A stretch of DNA of 54,098 nucleotides from contig URRB01000018.1 in the NCBI GenBank assembly GCA_900550195.1, forward strand, positions 1 to 54,098, in the 5' to 3' direction. The DNA comes from an uncultured Collinsella sp. GTDB taxonomy: Bacteria; Actinomycetota; Coriobacteriia; Coriobacteriales; Coriobacteriaceae. The notes below the pieces were generated by a model. It saw nothing but the letters and a program-made list of their open reading frames with translations. It was not told where the DNA came from and searched no databases. Shown here piece after piece: positions 24,294 through 32,240 of the stretch; position 1 is the first letter of the stretch, and each line of letters begins with the position of its first letter. Made by a program: the position numbers and the translations under genes.

Positions 24294-24917
24294 ATGAAGG
24301 TTCTTTTGGTCAATGGCAGTCCCAAGGCAAACGGCAACACCGCCCGCGCACTCGTCGAGGTCGCCGAGCAACTTAATGCAGAAGGCATTGATACCGAGGT
24401 GTTTCAGCTGGGCGCCAAGCCCATTCGCGATTGCATCGGTTGTGGCCTGTGCGGCAAGCTTGGCGGTCGCTGCACCTTTGACGACGACGTGGTGAACGAG
24501 CTCATCGCTGCCGCCGAGCAGGCAGATGGTTTTGTCTTTGGCTCACCCGTCTACTATGCGCACCCCAGCGGACGCATCCTTTCGGCCCTCGATCGCGCCT
24601 TCTATGCAGGCGGGCATGCCTTTGAGCACAAACCCGGCGCCGCGGTCGCCGTCGCCCGTCGCGGCGGCACCTCGACCACCTTCGATGTGCTCAACAAGTA
24701 CTTCACCATTAAGCAAATGCCCGTAGTTGCCTCCACCTACTGGAACAACGTGTTTGGCCGCGTGCCCGGCGACGCCGATGGGGATGCCGAGGGCCTTGCC
24801 ACCATGCGAAACATCGGCAAAAACATGGCCTGGCTCCTGCGCTGTATCGAGGCAGGACAGGCCGCCGGTATCAACGCACCCGAGGCAGATCGCGCAACGA
24901 CCAACTTCATCAGGTAG
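24294..24917 (+). CDS. NADPH-dependent FMN reductase-like flavoprotein
   Basis: A 207-residue flavodoxin-fold protein of the iron-sulfur flavoprotein/FMN reductase family: phosphate-binding MKVLLVNGSPKANGNTARAL at the start, the paired cysteines CIGCGLCG, and the flavin-loop GSPVYYAHPSGRILSALDR. Such enzymes reduce quinones, nitro compounds or flavin with NAD(P)H. The start is taken as the ATG at 24294 (AGGGAG 6 nt upstream); the codon just before it is a possible GTG start. It is followed after 11 bp by the ArsC-like gene, probably the same transcript. Confidence 0.87.
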   Translation: MKVLLVNGSPKANGNTARALVEVAEQLNAEGIDTEVFQLGAKPIRDCIGCGLCGKLGGRCTFDDDVVNELIAAAEQADGFVFGSPVYYAHPSGRILSALDRAFYAGGHAFEHKPGAAVAVARRGGTSTTFDVLNKYFTIKQMPVVASTYWNNVFGRVPGDADGDAEGLATMRNIGKNMAWLLRCIEAGQAAGINAPEADRATTNFIR

Positions 24918-24928
24918 AACGGCGGAGC

Positions 24929-25270
24929 ATGAATATCCAGATTTTTGGCACCAAAAAGTCCTTCGATACCAAGAAGGCCCAGCGTTATTTTAAGGAGCGC
25001 CGCATTAAGGTGCAGTTTATCGACCTTAAGGAAAAGGAGATGAGCAAGGGCGAGCTCACGAGCGTGATGCAGGCGGTCGGCGGCATCGACAAGCTGCTCA
25101 ACCCCAAAGCCAAGGACGAGGAGACGCTCGCGCTCATCCAGCACCTCACCCCCAGCCAGCGCTTTGACAAGCTGCTCGAGAACCAGCAGGTTCTCGCCGA
25201 ACCCATCGTGCGCAACGGCAAAAAGGCCACCGTCGGTTATTGCCCCGATGTATGGGGAGCCTGGGAGTAG
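24929..25270 (+). CDS. ArsC/Spx-family thioredoxin-fold protein lacking the catalytic cysteine
   Basis: A 113-residue protein of the ArsC family, comparable to the YffB/Spx type: NIQIFGTKKSFDTKKAQRYFKERRIKVQFIDLKEK, the central KLLNPKAKDEE, and LAEPIVRNGKKATVGY near the end. The family's redox Cys after the first strand is absent (KKSFDTKKA), so arsenate reduction by the classic route is unlikely. One Cys remains near the C-terminus (GYCPDVWGAW). The start ATG is preceded by CGGAG. The function is unknown. Confidence 0.8.
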   Translation: MNIQIFGTKKSFDTKKAQRYFKERRIKVQFIDLKEKEMSKGELTSVMQAVGGIDKLLNPKAKDEETLALIQHLTPSQRFDKLLENQQVLAEPIVRNGKKATVGYCPDVWGAWE

Positions 25271-25356
25271 CTTGTGTTATTTGCCGGCTCGTGGGTATAA
25301 GAGCGGGCGTTTGGCATAAGATTCAACTGTAAGCCGTGTCTAACAAAGGAGGGCAC

Positions 25357-26487
25357 ATGCCCAACAAACCCGTGAAGATCATCATGCTTACCGGATACCT
25401 CGGTGCCGGCAAGACCACGCTGCTCAACCACATCCTCGCTAACGACGGCGGCATCCGCGCCGCCGTGATCGTCAACGATATCGGCGAGATCAACGTCGAC
25501 GCCAGCCTTATCGCCGACGGCGGCCTTTCCGAGACCGATAACCTCATCCCGCTCACCAACGGCTGCATCTGCTGCACGCTTTCGGATGACCTGGCCAACC
25601 AGCTGCAGGGCATCGCCGATTCGGGCAACTTCGACTACATCATCATCGAGGCATCGGGCATTTGCGAGCCTATCCCCATCGCCTACACCATCTCGAGCTT
25701 CTGCGACGAGGCCAAGGTGGGCGGCGAGCCCAAGCTCGCGCTCGACAACATCGTGGCCGTGGTCGACTGCGCCCGCATGTACGACGAGTTCAACGGCGGT
25801 CGCGACCTGCTGGCCGAGGATATCGACGAGGACGACATCGAAAGCCTGCTCATCCAGCAGATCGAATTCTGCTCCACGCTGATCCTCAACAAGACCGATA
25901 CCGTGACGCCCGAGCAGATCGCCGAGCTCAAGGCCATCGTGCGCAGCCTGCAGAAGGACGCCGTGATTGTCGAGGCCCAAAACGGCGAGGTCCCCATGGA
26001 GGAGCTGCTCGACACCGACCGCTTCGACTTTATGCGCGCCTACAACTCCGCCGCCTGGATCGAGGCCATGGAGCATCCCGAGGAGCACGACGACCCCGAG
26101 GTGCTCGAGTACGACATCGAGACCTTTGTGTACTCGCGCCGCAAGCCGTTTGACCTGCAGAAGTTCACCAATTTTGTTGAGCAGGAGTGGCCCGACGAGG
26201 TCATTCGCGTCAAGGGTCCGCTGTGGCAGACCGGCGATCCGGACATGTGCTACATGTTCGAGCAGGCCGGACACCAGATGCGCCTGATGGAGAACGGCCT
26301 GTTTGTCGACTCGGCGCCCGAGGGCGAGAAGCAGAAGATCATCGACGAGAACCCCGAGATCATGCAGATTTGGGACGACGAGACGGGCGACCGCATGACG
26401 AGCCTGTGCATCATCGGCCGTCACATGGACAAGGATGCGCTCATCGCCTCCCTCGATGCCTGCCTGACCGACTGGCACCGCGCCTAG
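25357..26487 (+). CDS. CobW/COG0523-family GTPase (metal chaperone)
   Basis: A 376-residue G3E GTPase. It shows Walker A GYLGAGKTTLLNHI, the metal-binding CxCC (NGCICCTL), a Walker-B-like IIIEASGICEP and the base-specificity NKTD. The C-terminal CobW domain (about 250-370) carries an HxM-type region rich in Glu and Asp. Relatives insert zinc, cobalt or iron into client enzymes. The start at 25357 (MPNKPVKIIML) has AAGGAGG 4 nt upstream. A strong terminator follows. The metal and client are not evident from the context. Confidence 0.9.
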   Translation: MPNKPVKIIMLTGYLGAGKTTLLNHILANDGGIRAAVIVNDIGEINVDASLIADGGLSETDNLIPLTNGCICCTLSDDLANQLQGIADSGNFDYIIIEASGICEPIPIAYTISSFCDEAKVGGEPKLALDNIVAVVDCARMYDEFNGGRDLLAEDIDEDDIESLLIQQIEFCSTLILNKTDTVTPEQIAELKAIVRSLQKDAVIVEAQNGEVPMEELLDTDRFDFMRAYNSAAWIEAMEHPEEHDDPEVLEYDIETFVYSRRKPFDLQKFTNFVEQEWPDEVIRVKGPLWQTGDPDMCYMFEQAGHQMRLMENGLFVDSAPEGEKQKIIDENPEIMQIWDDETGDRMTSLCIIGRHMDKDALIASLDACLTDWHRA

Positions 26488-26526
26488 GTTTATCCAAGCG
26501 GGCATTTTTCCGCCTACGTAATCGCC

Positions 26527-26561
26527 AAACCACCACGAAGGTGCCCTTCGTGGTGGTTTTT
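26527..26561 (+). terminator. Intrinsic terminator after CobW-family gene
   Basis: A perfect 14-bp stem (26527-26540 with 26546-26559) followed by TT, 40 bp after the stop codon. Confidence 0.9.
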
Positions 26562-26582
26562 CGTTCTGAGCCAAGGAGATTC

Positions 26583-27182
26583 ATGTTCAACATCGTGCTG
26601 TATGCACCCGAGATTCCGGCCAATACGGGCAATATCGGCCGTACCTGCGTGGTCACCGGCGCCCATCTGCATCTGGTGGAGCCACTGGGCTTTTCGCTCG
26701 ATGACAAGACGGTACGTCGCGCCGGTCTGGGCTACTGGCAAAACTTGGACGTGACGACCTATGCCGGCTGGGAGGATTTCCTTGCGCGCAACGGCCTCTC
26801 CCCCGCCGACGAGCGCCTGCATCTGCTGACCAAAAAGGCGCGCCGAACCTATGCGCAGAGTACCTACCGCGATGGCGACTACCTGGTCTTTGGCAGCGAG
26901 AGCTCGGGCATTCCCGAGGAGCTGCTCGCCGCGGCGCCCGAGCGCTGCGAGCGCATCCCGATGCTGCGCGATTGCGATTCGCTTGACAACGCCGAGGCAT
27001 GGGAAGCCCACGAGGAATCGCTCGGGCATACCGAGGACGACCACGAAGCCATCCTTCGGCAGGATATCTGCGGCAACTTCATCAATCCGGACGACTACCG
27101 CATCAGCGCACTCAACCTCTCCAACAGCGCCGCCATCGTCCTCTACGAAGCCCTGCGCCAAACAGGCTTTGCCGGCATGTAG
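26583..27182 (+). CDS. trmL: tRNA (cytidine/uridine-34 2'-O)-methyltransferase
   Basis: A 199-residue SPOUT methyltransferase matching TrmL: FNIVLYAPEIPANTGNIGRTCVVTGAHLHLVEPLGF, RAGLGYW, LVFGSESSGIPEELL and ALNLSNSAAIVLYEALRQ, the knot that binds S-adenosylmethionine. It modifies the wobble base of certain leucine tRNAs. It is about 40 residues longer than E. coli TrmL because of an acidic insertion (about 140-175) before the final knot strand. The start ATG at 26583 follows AAGGAG. It is preceded by the CobW terminator and so has its own promoter. Confidence 0.92.
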   Translation: MFNIVLYAPEIPANTGNIGRTCVVTGAHLHLVEPLGFSLDDKTVRRAGLGYWQNLDVTTYAGWEDFLARNGLSPADERLHLLTKKARRTYAQSTYRDGDYLVFGSESSGIPEELLAAAPERCERIPMLRDCDSLDNAEAWEAHEESLGHTEDDHEAILRQDICGNFINPDDYRISALNLSNSAAIVLYEALRQTGFAGM

Positions 27183-27189
27183 CAAACCA

Positions 27190-27216
27190 GCCATTTGGGG
27201 ACGGGGTAGAAATGGC
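27190..27216. repeat. Short GGGGAC hairpin after trmL
   Basis: GCCATTT (27190-27196) pairs with AAATGGC (27210-27216) around GGGGACGGGGTAG, followed by AGATTTTT. It may terminate trmL and belongs to the GGGAC palindrome group seen across the window. Confidence 0.6.
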
Positions 27217-27255
27217 AGATTTTTAAACCCTCTAACCCTTGACAAATTGGTTTTG

Positions 27256-27298
27256 GCATCAATGCGACAAAGGGACTGTTCATTTGTCACATTGATGC
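27256..27298. repeat. GGGAC-type palindrome upstream of AAA ATPase gene
   Basis: GCATCAATGcGACAAA pairs with TTTGTCaCATTGATGC around GGGACTGTTCA. It shares the string CATCAATG and CAAAGGGACTGT with the palindrome at 28484-28518 on the other side of the ATPase gene. Confidence 0.75.
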
Positions 27299-27378
27299 TC
27301 TGAATAACGAACCATTGCTTTTAATCAGAATTAACTAGAATAAAATGAAGTTAAACGGCGGTGTGAAAGGAGAGCCTT

Positions 27379-28479
27379 GTGAAATATCTCGAGAACCCGT
27401 TTACCCCCAGTTTTGGTGAGGTTCCTGCCCATCTCGCTGGCAGACAACAGATTATTCGGGATTTGGACCGTGCCTTCTTGAGCCAGCGTAGGCGCCCAGA
27501 ATTGACCTCGATCTTCTCAGGCGCGCGTGGAACCGGTAAAACCGCTCTCATGTCGTCGCTCGCGACGAGGGCGGAATCCCACGGCTGGATAGCCGTAAAG
27601 GCGACCGCGCTCCCGGGAATGCTTGAGGAAATCGAGTTCGGGGCGAAACGTGCCGCAGGTCATCTCATCGACCCGTCTCACAACTTCGAAGTCACCGGTC
27701 TCGGAATTGCACCGCTCGGCAGCATCGAGGTCAATCGCGTTCACGATGCCTCAACCTGGCGTTATCGCATGAGCGACATCATCGACCAGCTCAACGAGGC
27801 GGGCACCGGTCTGCTCGTCACGGTTGACGAGGTGGACCCGACACTCGACGAGATGATTCAGCTCGCAGCGACGTATCAGCACTTTGTGACCGATGGGAAA
27901 CGCGTCGCCCTGCTCATGGCGGGACTTCCCAATAACGTCTCGACGTTGCTGAACCACAAGACGGTCTCGTTCCTTCGCCGTGCCCAACAATATCATCTGG
28001 GTCGCATTGCCGACTATGACGTACGCGAGGCCCTAATTCGCACAATCCAAGAAAACGATCGCCTGGCAGATACTGAGGGAATCGATAGAGCCGTTCGCTC
28101 GATCTCTGGTTTTCCCTTCCTATTGCAACTCGTAGGCTACCGTGCCTGGGATCTCACAAGCGATTCGAAGGAAATCTCGTCACGCGACTTTGACCTGGGA
28201 ATCAAAATCGCGCGCGACGAGATGGGCGACCGAATCCTCGCGGCAACCTATCGGGAACTCACTGCAGAGGACAAGCGATTCCTCATCGCCATGCTCGATG
28301 ACGAGGAAGAATCCACCACCGCTGACCTTGTCGAGCGCCTTAAGCGTTCGCCGCAGCAGGTCTCCCGCTACCGACGTCGCATGATAGATGCCGGCATCAT
28401 CGGGGAACGAGGACGGGGGCTCGTCGCATTTGAATTGCCATTCTTCCGCGACTATCTCGCGGCTCAATGCGTGAAATAG
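27379..28479 (+). CDS. AAA/ORC1-like ATPase with C-terminal winged helix (copy 1)
   Basis: A 366-residue ATPase. The N-terminal signature ENPFTPSFGEVPAHLAGR is followed by Walker A GARGTGKT (48-55) and Walker B LLVTVDEVD (Asp150-Glu151). A sensor-like region AGLPNNVSTLL and FLRRAQQYHLGRI follows, and the C-terminal 70 residues look like a winged helix (TTADLVERLKRSPQQVSRYRRRMIDAGII). Such archaeal-type ATPases bind DNA or partner proteins; their role in bacteria is mostly unknown. The start is GTG at 27379, with AAAGGAG upstream. It is a clear paralogue of the ATPase at 31026-32144. Palindromes lie on both sides of the gene. Confidence 0.82.
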   Translation: MKYLENPFTPSFGEVPAHLAGRQQIIRDLDRAFLSQRRRPELTSIFSGARGTGKTALMSSLATRAESHGWIAVKATALPGMLEEIEFGAKRAAGHLIDPSHNFEVTGLGIAPLGSIEVNRVHDASTWRYRMSDIIDQLNEAGTGLLVTVDEVDPTLDEMIQLAATYQHFVTDGKRVALLMAGLPNNVSTLLNHKTVSFLRRAQQYHLGRIADYDVREALIRTIQENDRLADTEGIDRAVRSISGFPFLLQLVGYRAWDLTSDSKEISSRDFDLGIKIARDEMGDRILAATYRELTAEDKRFLIAMLDDEEESTTADLVERLKRSPQQVSRYRRRMIDAGIIGERGRGLVAFELPFFRDYLAAQCVK

Positions 28480-28483
28480 GCAT

Positions 28484-28518
28484 CAATGAGGCAAAGGGAC
28501 TGTCCCTTTGCCTCATTG
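28484..28518. repeat. 35-bp near-perfect GGGAC palindrome between convergent genes
   Basis: Two 17-nt arms (28484-28500 and 28502-28518) are exact reverse complements around a single T. It lies between the ATPase stop (28479) and the UvrA stop (28520) and could end both transcripts. Confidence 0.85.
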
Positions 28519-28519
28519 T

Positions 28520-31000
28520 CTATAGGTAGCGGCCGGTAATGCTCTTGGAGCAGGCAGCGATGTCGCCCGGCGTGCCGGCGCAGACGATTTGCCCGCCCGC
28601 GTCGCCACCGCCCGGGCCCATGTCGATCACGTAATCGGCGTTACGGATAAGGTCGAGGTCATGCTCGATCACGACAACTGTGGCGCCCTTGGCAACGAGG
28701 CCGTCAAACACGCTCAGCAGTACCTGAACATCGAGCGGATGCAGGCCAATCGTGGGCTCATCGAACACGAATACGGCATCATCCTGCACGCGGCTCATCT
28801 CGCTCGCGAGCTTAAGGCGCTGTGCCTCACCGCCCGAAAGCGCCGGCGTGGGCTCGCCAAGCGTGAGATAACCCAGGCCCAGGTCGTGCAAGGTCTGCAA
28901 ACGCGTCTGAACCTTCTTGAGTCCCACCGTGGCGTCGAGCGCCTCATCCACACTCATATCCATGAGCTGCGGCAACGTAAGCAGGCTCCCGTCCTTGCCC
29001 TCGCGATGGATATGCGAGGCGGCCTCGGCGTAGCGCGAACCGCGACATGCCGGGCAGACGATCTCGACATCGGGCAAAAACTGCACGTCGAGCGATATAG
29101 AGCCCGTGCCATCGCACGTGGGGCAGCGCAAGGCGCCGGTGTTGTAGCTAAAGGCGCCCGCCTTGTAGCCGGCTGCCTTAGCCTCGGACGTACGGGCGAA
29201 GGCGCGGCGCAGCTCATCATGGATGTCGGCATAGGTCGCCACCGTCGAGCGCACGTTGGCGCCGATAGGTGTAGCGTCAATCAGGTTTGCGCGTGCGATA
29301 CCCTCGGCGTCGACCCAGCGCACATGGCTTGGCAGGCGCTCGCCAGTTGCCCGAGCCTTGAGCGCCGGGATGAGCGTCTCGAGCACCAACGTCGTCTTGC
29401 CCGAGCCCGAAACGCCCGTCACCGCAACGAGACGGCCGCGCGGGATATCGACTTCGAGCGGTTTAACGGTGTGGATAGCATTGGTCGCCATACGGATATG
29501 GCCCTGGTCGAACATTTCGTCGTCAGTCACCTGCGGACGCAAGCGCTTGGGCTCTGAGCGCAAAAACGGCGCGATGCGGCTGCTCTGCGATTGCTCGACC
29601 TCGTCTACCGTACCGGCAGCGATCACGTTACCGCCGCCTGCTCCGGCGACGGGGCCCATCTCGACCAGGTAGTCGGCTTCCGCCAGCACACGCGTATCGT
29701 GGTCGACAACAACTACGGTGTTGCCGTCATCCACCAGATCGCGCATTACGCCCACCAGGCCGTCGACATTGGCAGGATGCAAGCCAATCGAAGGCTCGTC
29801 CAGCACATAAAGCACGCCTGTCGATCGATTGCGCACCACGCGAGCAAGCTGCACGCGCTGGCGTTCACCCGTGGAGAGCGTGGCACCGGCGCGGTCGAGT
29901 GAAAGGTAATCGAGACCCAGGTCGACCAGACGACGGGCCGCGCCCAAAAACGAATCGCAGATATCCGTCGCCATGGGCTGCATCTCGGTCGGCAAGGATG
30001 CGGGCACCCCGCGCACCCACTCAATCGCATCACCAAGCGTCATGGCCGCGGCCTGCGCCAGATTGACACCACGCACCTGGGGCTGGCGCGCAGCCTCGGA
30101 AAGACGCGTGCCGCCGCAATCACGGCATGGCTCCTCGCGCAGAAAGCGCGCAACGCGTTTTAAGCCCTTATCGTCCTTGACCTTGGCGAGCGCATTCTCG
30201 ACGGTATAGACGGCGTTGTAATAGGTAAAGTCGAGCGGCGTGGCGCCCTCGCCATTTTTGGGAACGTAGAGAATGTGCTTCTTAACCGCCGGGCCGTGGA
30301 ACACGATGTCGCGCTCTTGAGGAGTGAGCTGGTTAAACGGCACATCGGTGCGCACGCCCATCTCGCCAGCCACCTGCTTCATCAGATCCCACATGAGCGT
30401 GCCCCAGGGAAGCACCGCGCCCTCGTTGATGGTCTTTGACTCGTCGGGCACCAGGCTCGCTTCGTCCACCTCGCGCATGACACCGGTGCCGCCGCAAGTA
30501 GGGCACGCGCCGCCGCTGTTAAAGGCAAGGTCTTCGGCGCTCGGGGCGTAGAACTCGCGGCCGCATGTCGGACACGTGAGCGACAGGCCTGCGGCCACGT
30601 TAAGGCTCGGCTCCACACGCGCCCCGCAATGCGGGCACACGTGATGGGCGCAACGGCTAAAGAGCAGACGCAGGCTGTTGTTGAGCTCGGTCATGGTACC
30701 AAAGGTCGAGCGCACGCCCGGCACGCTGGGGCGCTGGTGCAGCGCGAGCGCCGCCGGCACGTGTAGCACCTCGTCCACCTGGGCGTGCTCGGCCTGCGTC
30801 AGGCGACGTCGAGTATAGGTGCTGAGTGCTTCCAAGTAGCGACGCGAGCCCTCGGCGTAAAGAACGCCCAGTGCCAGCGAGCTCTTGCCCGAACCCGATA
30901 CGCCGGCAATACCCACCAGCTTTCCCAGCGGAATATCGATATCGATGTCCTTGAGGTTATGGACGCGCGCGCCACGCACCTCGATAGCCTGCGGACTCAT
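28520..31000 (-). CDS. UvrA-like ABC ATPase, short (UvrA2-type) class
   Basis: An 826-residue paralogue of the excinuclease subunit UvrA. Two ABC modules are present: Walker A GVSGSGKS at 33-40 and a second GVSGSGKTTL, with signatures LSTGERQRV and LSGGEAQRLKLA. Two zinc modules (CPHCG...CPTCG and CPTCDG...CPACRG) are also visible. It is over 100 residues shorter than canonical UvrA. Short-class proteins have been linked to DNA-damage tolerance and to resistance to DNA-binding drugs. Start choice: ATG at 31000 by homology; an in-frame ATG at 31033 overlaps the upstream ATPase gene by 8 bp. It is probably co-transcribed with that ATPase. Confidence 0.87.
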   Translation of the reverse strand: MSPQAIEVRGARVHNLKDIDIDIPLGKLVGIAGVSGSGKSSLALGVLYAEGSRRYLEALSTYTRRRLTQAEHAQVDEVLHVPAALALHQRPSVPGVRSTFGTMTELNNSLRLLFSRCAHHVCPHCGARVEPSLNVAAGLSLTCPTCGREFYAPSAEDLAFNSGGACPTCGGTGVMREVDEASLVPDESKTINEGAVLPWGTLMWDLMKQVAGEMGVRTDVPFNQLTPQERDIVFHGPAVKKHILYVPKNGEGATPLDFTYYNAVYTVENALAKVKDDKGLKRVARFLREEPCRDCGGTRLSEAARQPQVRGVNLAQAAAMTLGDAIEWVRGVPASLPTEMQPMATDICDSFLGAARRLVDLGLDYLSLDRAGATLSTGERQRVQLARVVRNRSTGVLYVLDEPSIGLHPANVDGLVGVMRDLVDDGNTVVVVDHDTRVLAEADYLVEMGPVAGAGGGNVIAAGTVDEVEQSQSSRIAPFLRSEPKRLRPQVTDDEMFDQGHIRMATNAIHTVKPLEVDIPRGRLVAVTGVSGSGKTTLVLETLIPALKARATGERLPSHVRWVDAEGIARANLIDATPIGANVRSTVATYADIHDELRRAFARTSEAKAAGYKAGAFSYNTGALRCPTCDGTGSISLDVQFLPDVEIVCPACRGSRYAEAASHIHREGKDGSLLTLPQLMDMSVDEALDATVGLKKVQTRLQTLHDLGLGYLTLGEPTPALSGGEAQRLKLASEMSRVQDDAVFVFDEPTIGLHPLDVQVLLSVFDGLVAKGATVVVIEHDLDLIRNADYVIDMGPGGGDAGGQIVCAGTPGDIAACSKSITGRYL

Positions 31001-31025
31001 CTTCTGTTCCGTCACCTTTATCACC

Positions 31026-32144
31026 CTACTCATGCCATAAAACGCGATCGCGAATGTACACGCCCAGCATGGGCACGGTAAACCGGACGAGACCGTATCC
31101 GGCGGCCTCGATGACGCGCTCGCGAATCAGGCTTGCGCGATATTTACTCGCCCAACTCTGGGTGCGATCGCAACGCTCAATGATATCCGCCATGCGCGTC
31201 GGCTTACCCTCGTCAGCAGCCATGGCCTCGATAAAGAGGCGTTGCGGACTGCGCAACCCGTAATACAGAGGCGCGTCGACCGCTTCGTAGAACTCGGAGA
31301 CGGCATCCGCATGGCCATCCTCGACATCGCGCCTTTCGATGACCTGCGAGCCACGCCGGACAGCAGACCGCCACATGTAATATCCCACCAGCTGAACCAT
31401 ATAGGGATGCCCCATGCTCTTGCGCGCCGCAAGGTCCGCCGTCTCCGCGTCAACGCAAAGACCAGCGTCTTTGACCGTCTGGATATACGAATCGCGCACC
31501 TTGGGCAAAGATATCGCCCCCAACGTACGCTGCTGGGCACGCCGCAAAAACGTCACGCTCGGCTCTTCGAGCAGATCGTCAACCATACTGGGTAAGCCGG
31601 CGAACACCAGCGCAAGACCGCGCTGGTCGCTATCGGACAAGCCCGTAACGTCCTGGTCTCCGAGCACCTGCTGATAGAGAACGGCAAGAGCCGCCAGCTC
31701 CTCGATAGACGCAGATTGCGCCTCGTCAATCGCAAACAGTATGCCCTTGCCTGGACCGAGCTTCTTGAGGCGCTCGTTGACCAGTCCTCGCAACGTCTCG
31801 CCCTTTGCCCGCGCCGCCTCGACCGACATCCGGCCAAACGACGGCCCGAACTCCATTGACGTCACAACGGGTTTATTCGAGCGAAGCGCGTCGGCCAAGC
31901 GGTCGCATAAGCCAAGCGAAGCGGAATCGGAGATAACCGCCCATCCGCGCTCGCTGGCTAGACGTTGCAGCTCCCGCAGGAGAACCGTTTTGCCGCAGCC
32001 GCGGTTTCCCGTAATGAGCATGAGCCTACCCGGCGCTCCGGCTCCGTTGTCGAGTCCTTCCTCAAAATCTTCGATGACCGACTCTCGACCGATGAGCATC
32101 GGAGGCCGCTTGCCTGCCGTTGGCTTAAAGGGATTTGGATTCAT
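31026..32144 (-). CDS. AAA/ORC1-like ATPase with C-terminal winged helix (copy 2)
   Basis: A 372-residue ATPase: NPFKPTAGKRPPMLIGR, Walker A GNRGCGKT (46-53), Walker B ILFAIDEAQ (Asp140-Glu141), AGLPSMVDDLL, FLRRAQQRTLG and PYMVQLVGYYMW. A C-terminal winged-helix-like part follows (RMADIIERCDRTQSWASKYRASLIRERVI). It is aligned along its length with the ATPase at 27379-28479. The start at 32144 has GAGGAGG upstream. It directly precedes the UvrA-like gene, with stop and start overlapping or 25 bp apart. The pair may act together, for example the ATPase sensing and the UvrA-like protein acting on DNA; that is inference. Confidence 0.82.
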   Translation of the reverse strand: MNPNPFKPTAGKRPPMLIGRESVIEDFEEGLDNGAGAPGRLMLITGNRGCGKTVLLRELQRLASERGWAVISDSASLGLCDRLADALRSNKPVVTSMEFGPSFGRMSVEAARAKGETLRGLVNERLKKLGPGKGILFAIDEAQSASIEELAALAVLYQQVLGDQDVTGLSDSDQRGLALVFAGLPSMVDDLLEEPSVTFLRRAQQRTLGAISLPKVRDSYIQTVKDAGLCVDAETADLAARKSMGHPYMVQLVGYYMWRSAVRRGSQVIERRDVEDGHADAVSEFYEAVDAPLYYGLRSPQRLFIEAMAADEGKPTRMADIIERCDRTQSWASKYRASLIRERVIEAAGYGLVRFTVPMLGVYIRDRVLWHE

Positions 32145-32177
32145 GTCGGCCTCCTCGGATTGGCAAACCCTGGTAAT

Positions 32178-32208
32178 AGTTATACCAACTTGTACCGAGT
32201 TATACCAA
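32178..32208 (-). promoter_or_regulatory. Direct repeats in the promoter of ATPase copy 2
   Basis: AGTTATACCAA occurs at 32178-32188 and 32198-32208, a 20-bp period (two helical turns). Read on the minus strand it is TTGGTATAACT twice. They lie 34 bp above the start codon and could be paired operator sites or overlap the promoter. Confidence 0.45.
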
Positions 32209-32215
32209 TAGCATC

Positions 32216-32240
32216 TGACAAAGGAGATGCCCCTTTGTCA
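32216..32240. repeat. Palindrome TGACAAAGG-N7-CCTTTGTCA
   Basis: Perfect 9-bp arms, including the stop codon of the TetM-like gene (TGA at 32238-32240 on the minus strand). It belongs with the CAAAGGGAC palindromes and probably serves as a terminator. Confidence 0.7.

Noticed and set aside
28520..31033. Canonical UvrA of nucleotide excision repair
   Set aside because: The protein is over 100 residues too short for the UvrB-interacting class, and no uvrB or uvrC lies nearby; called UvrA2-type instead.
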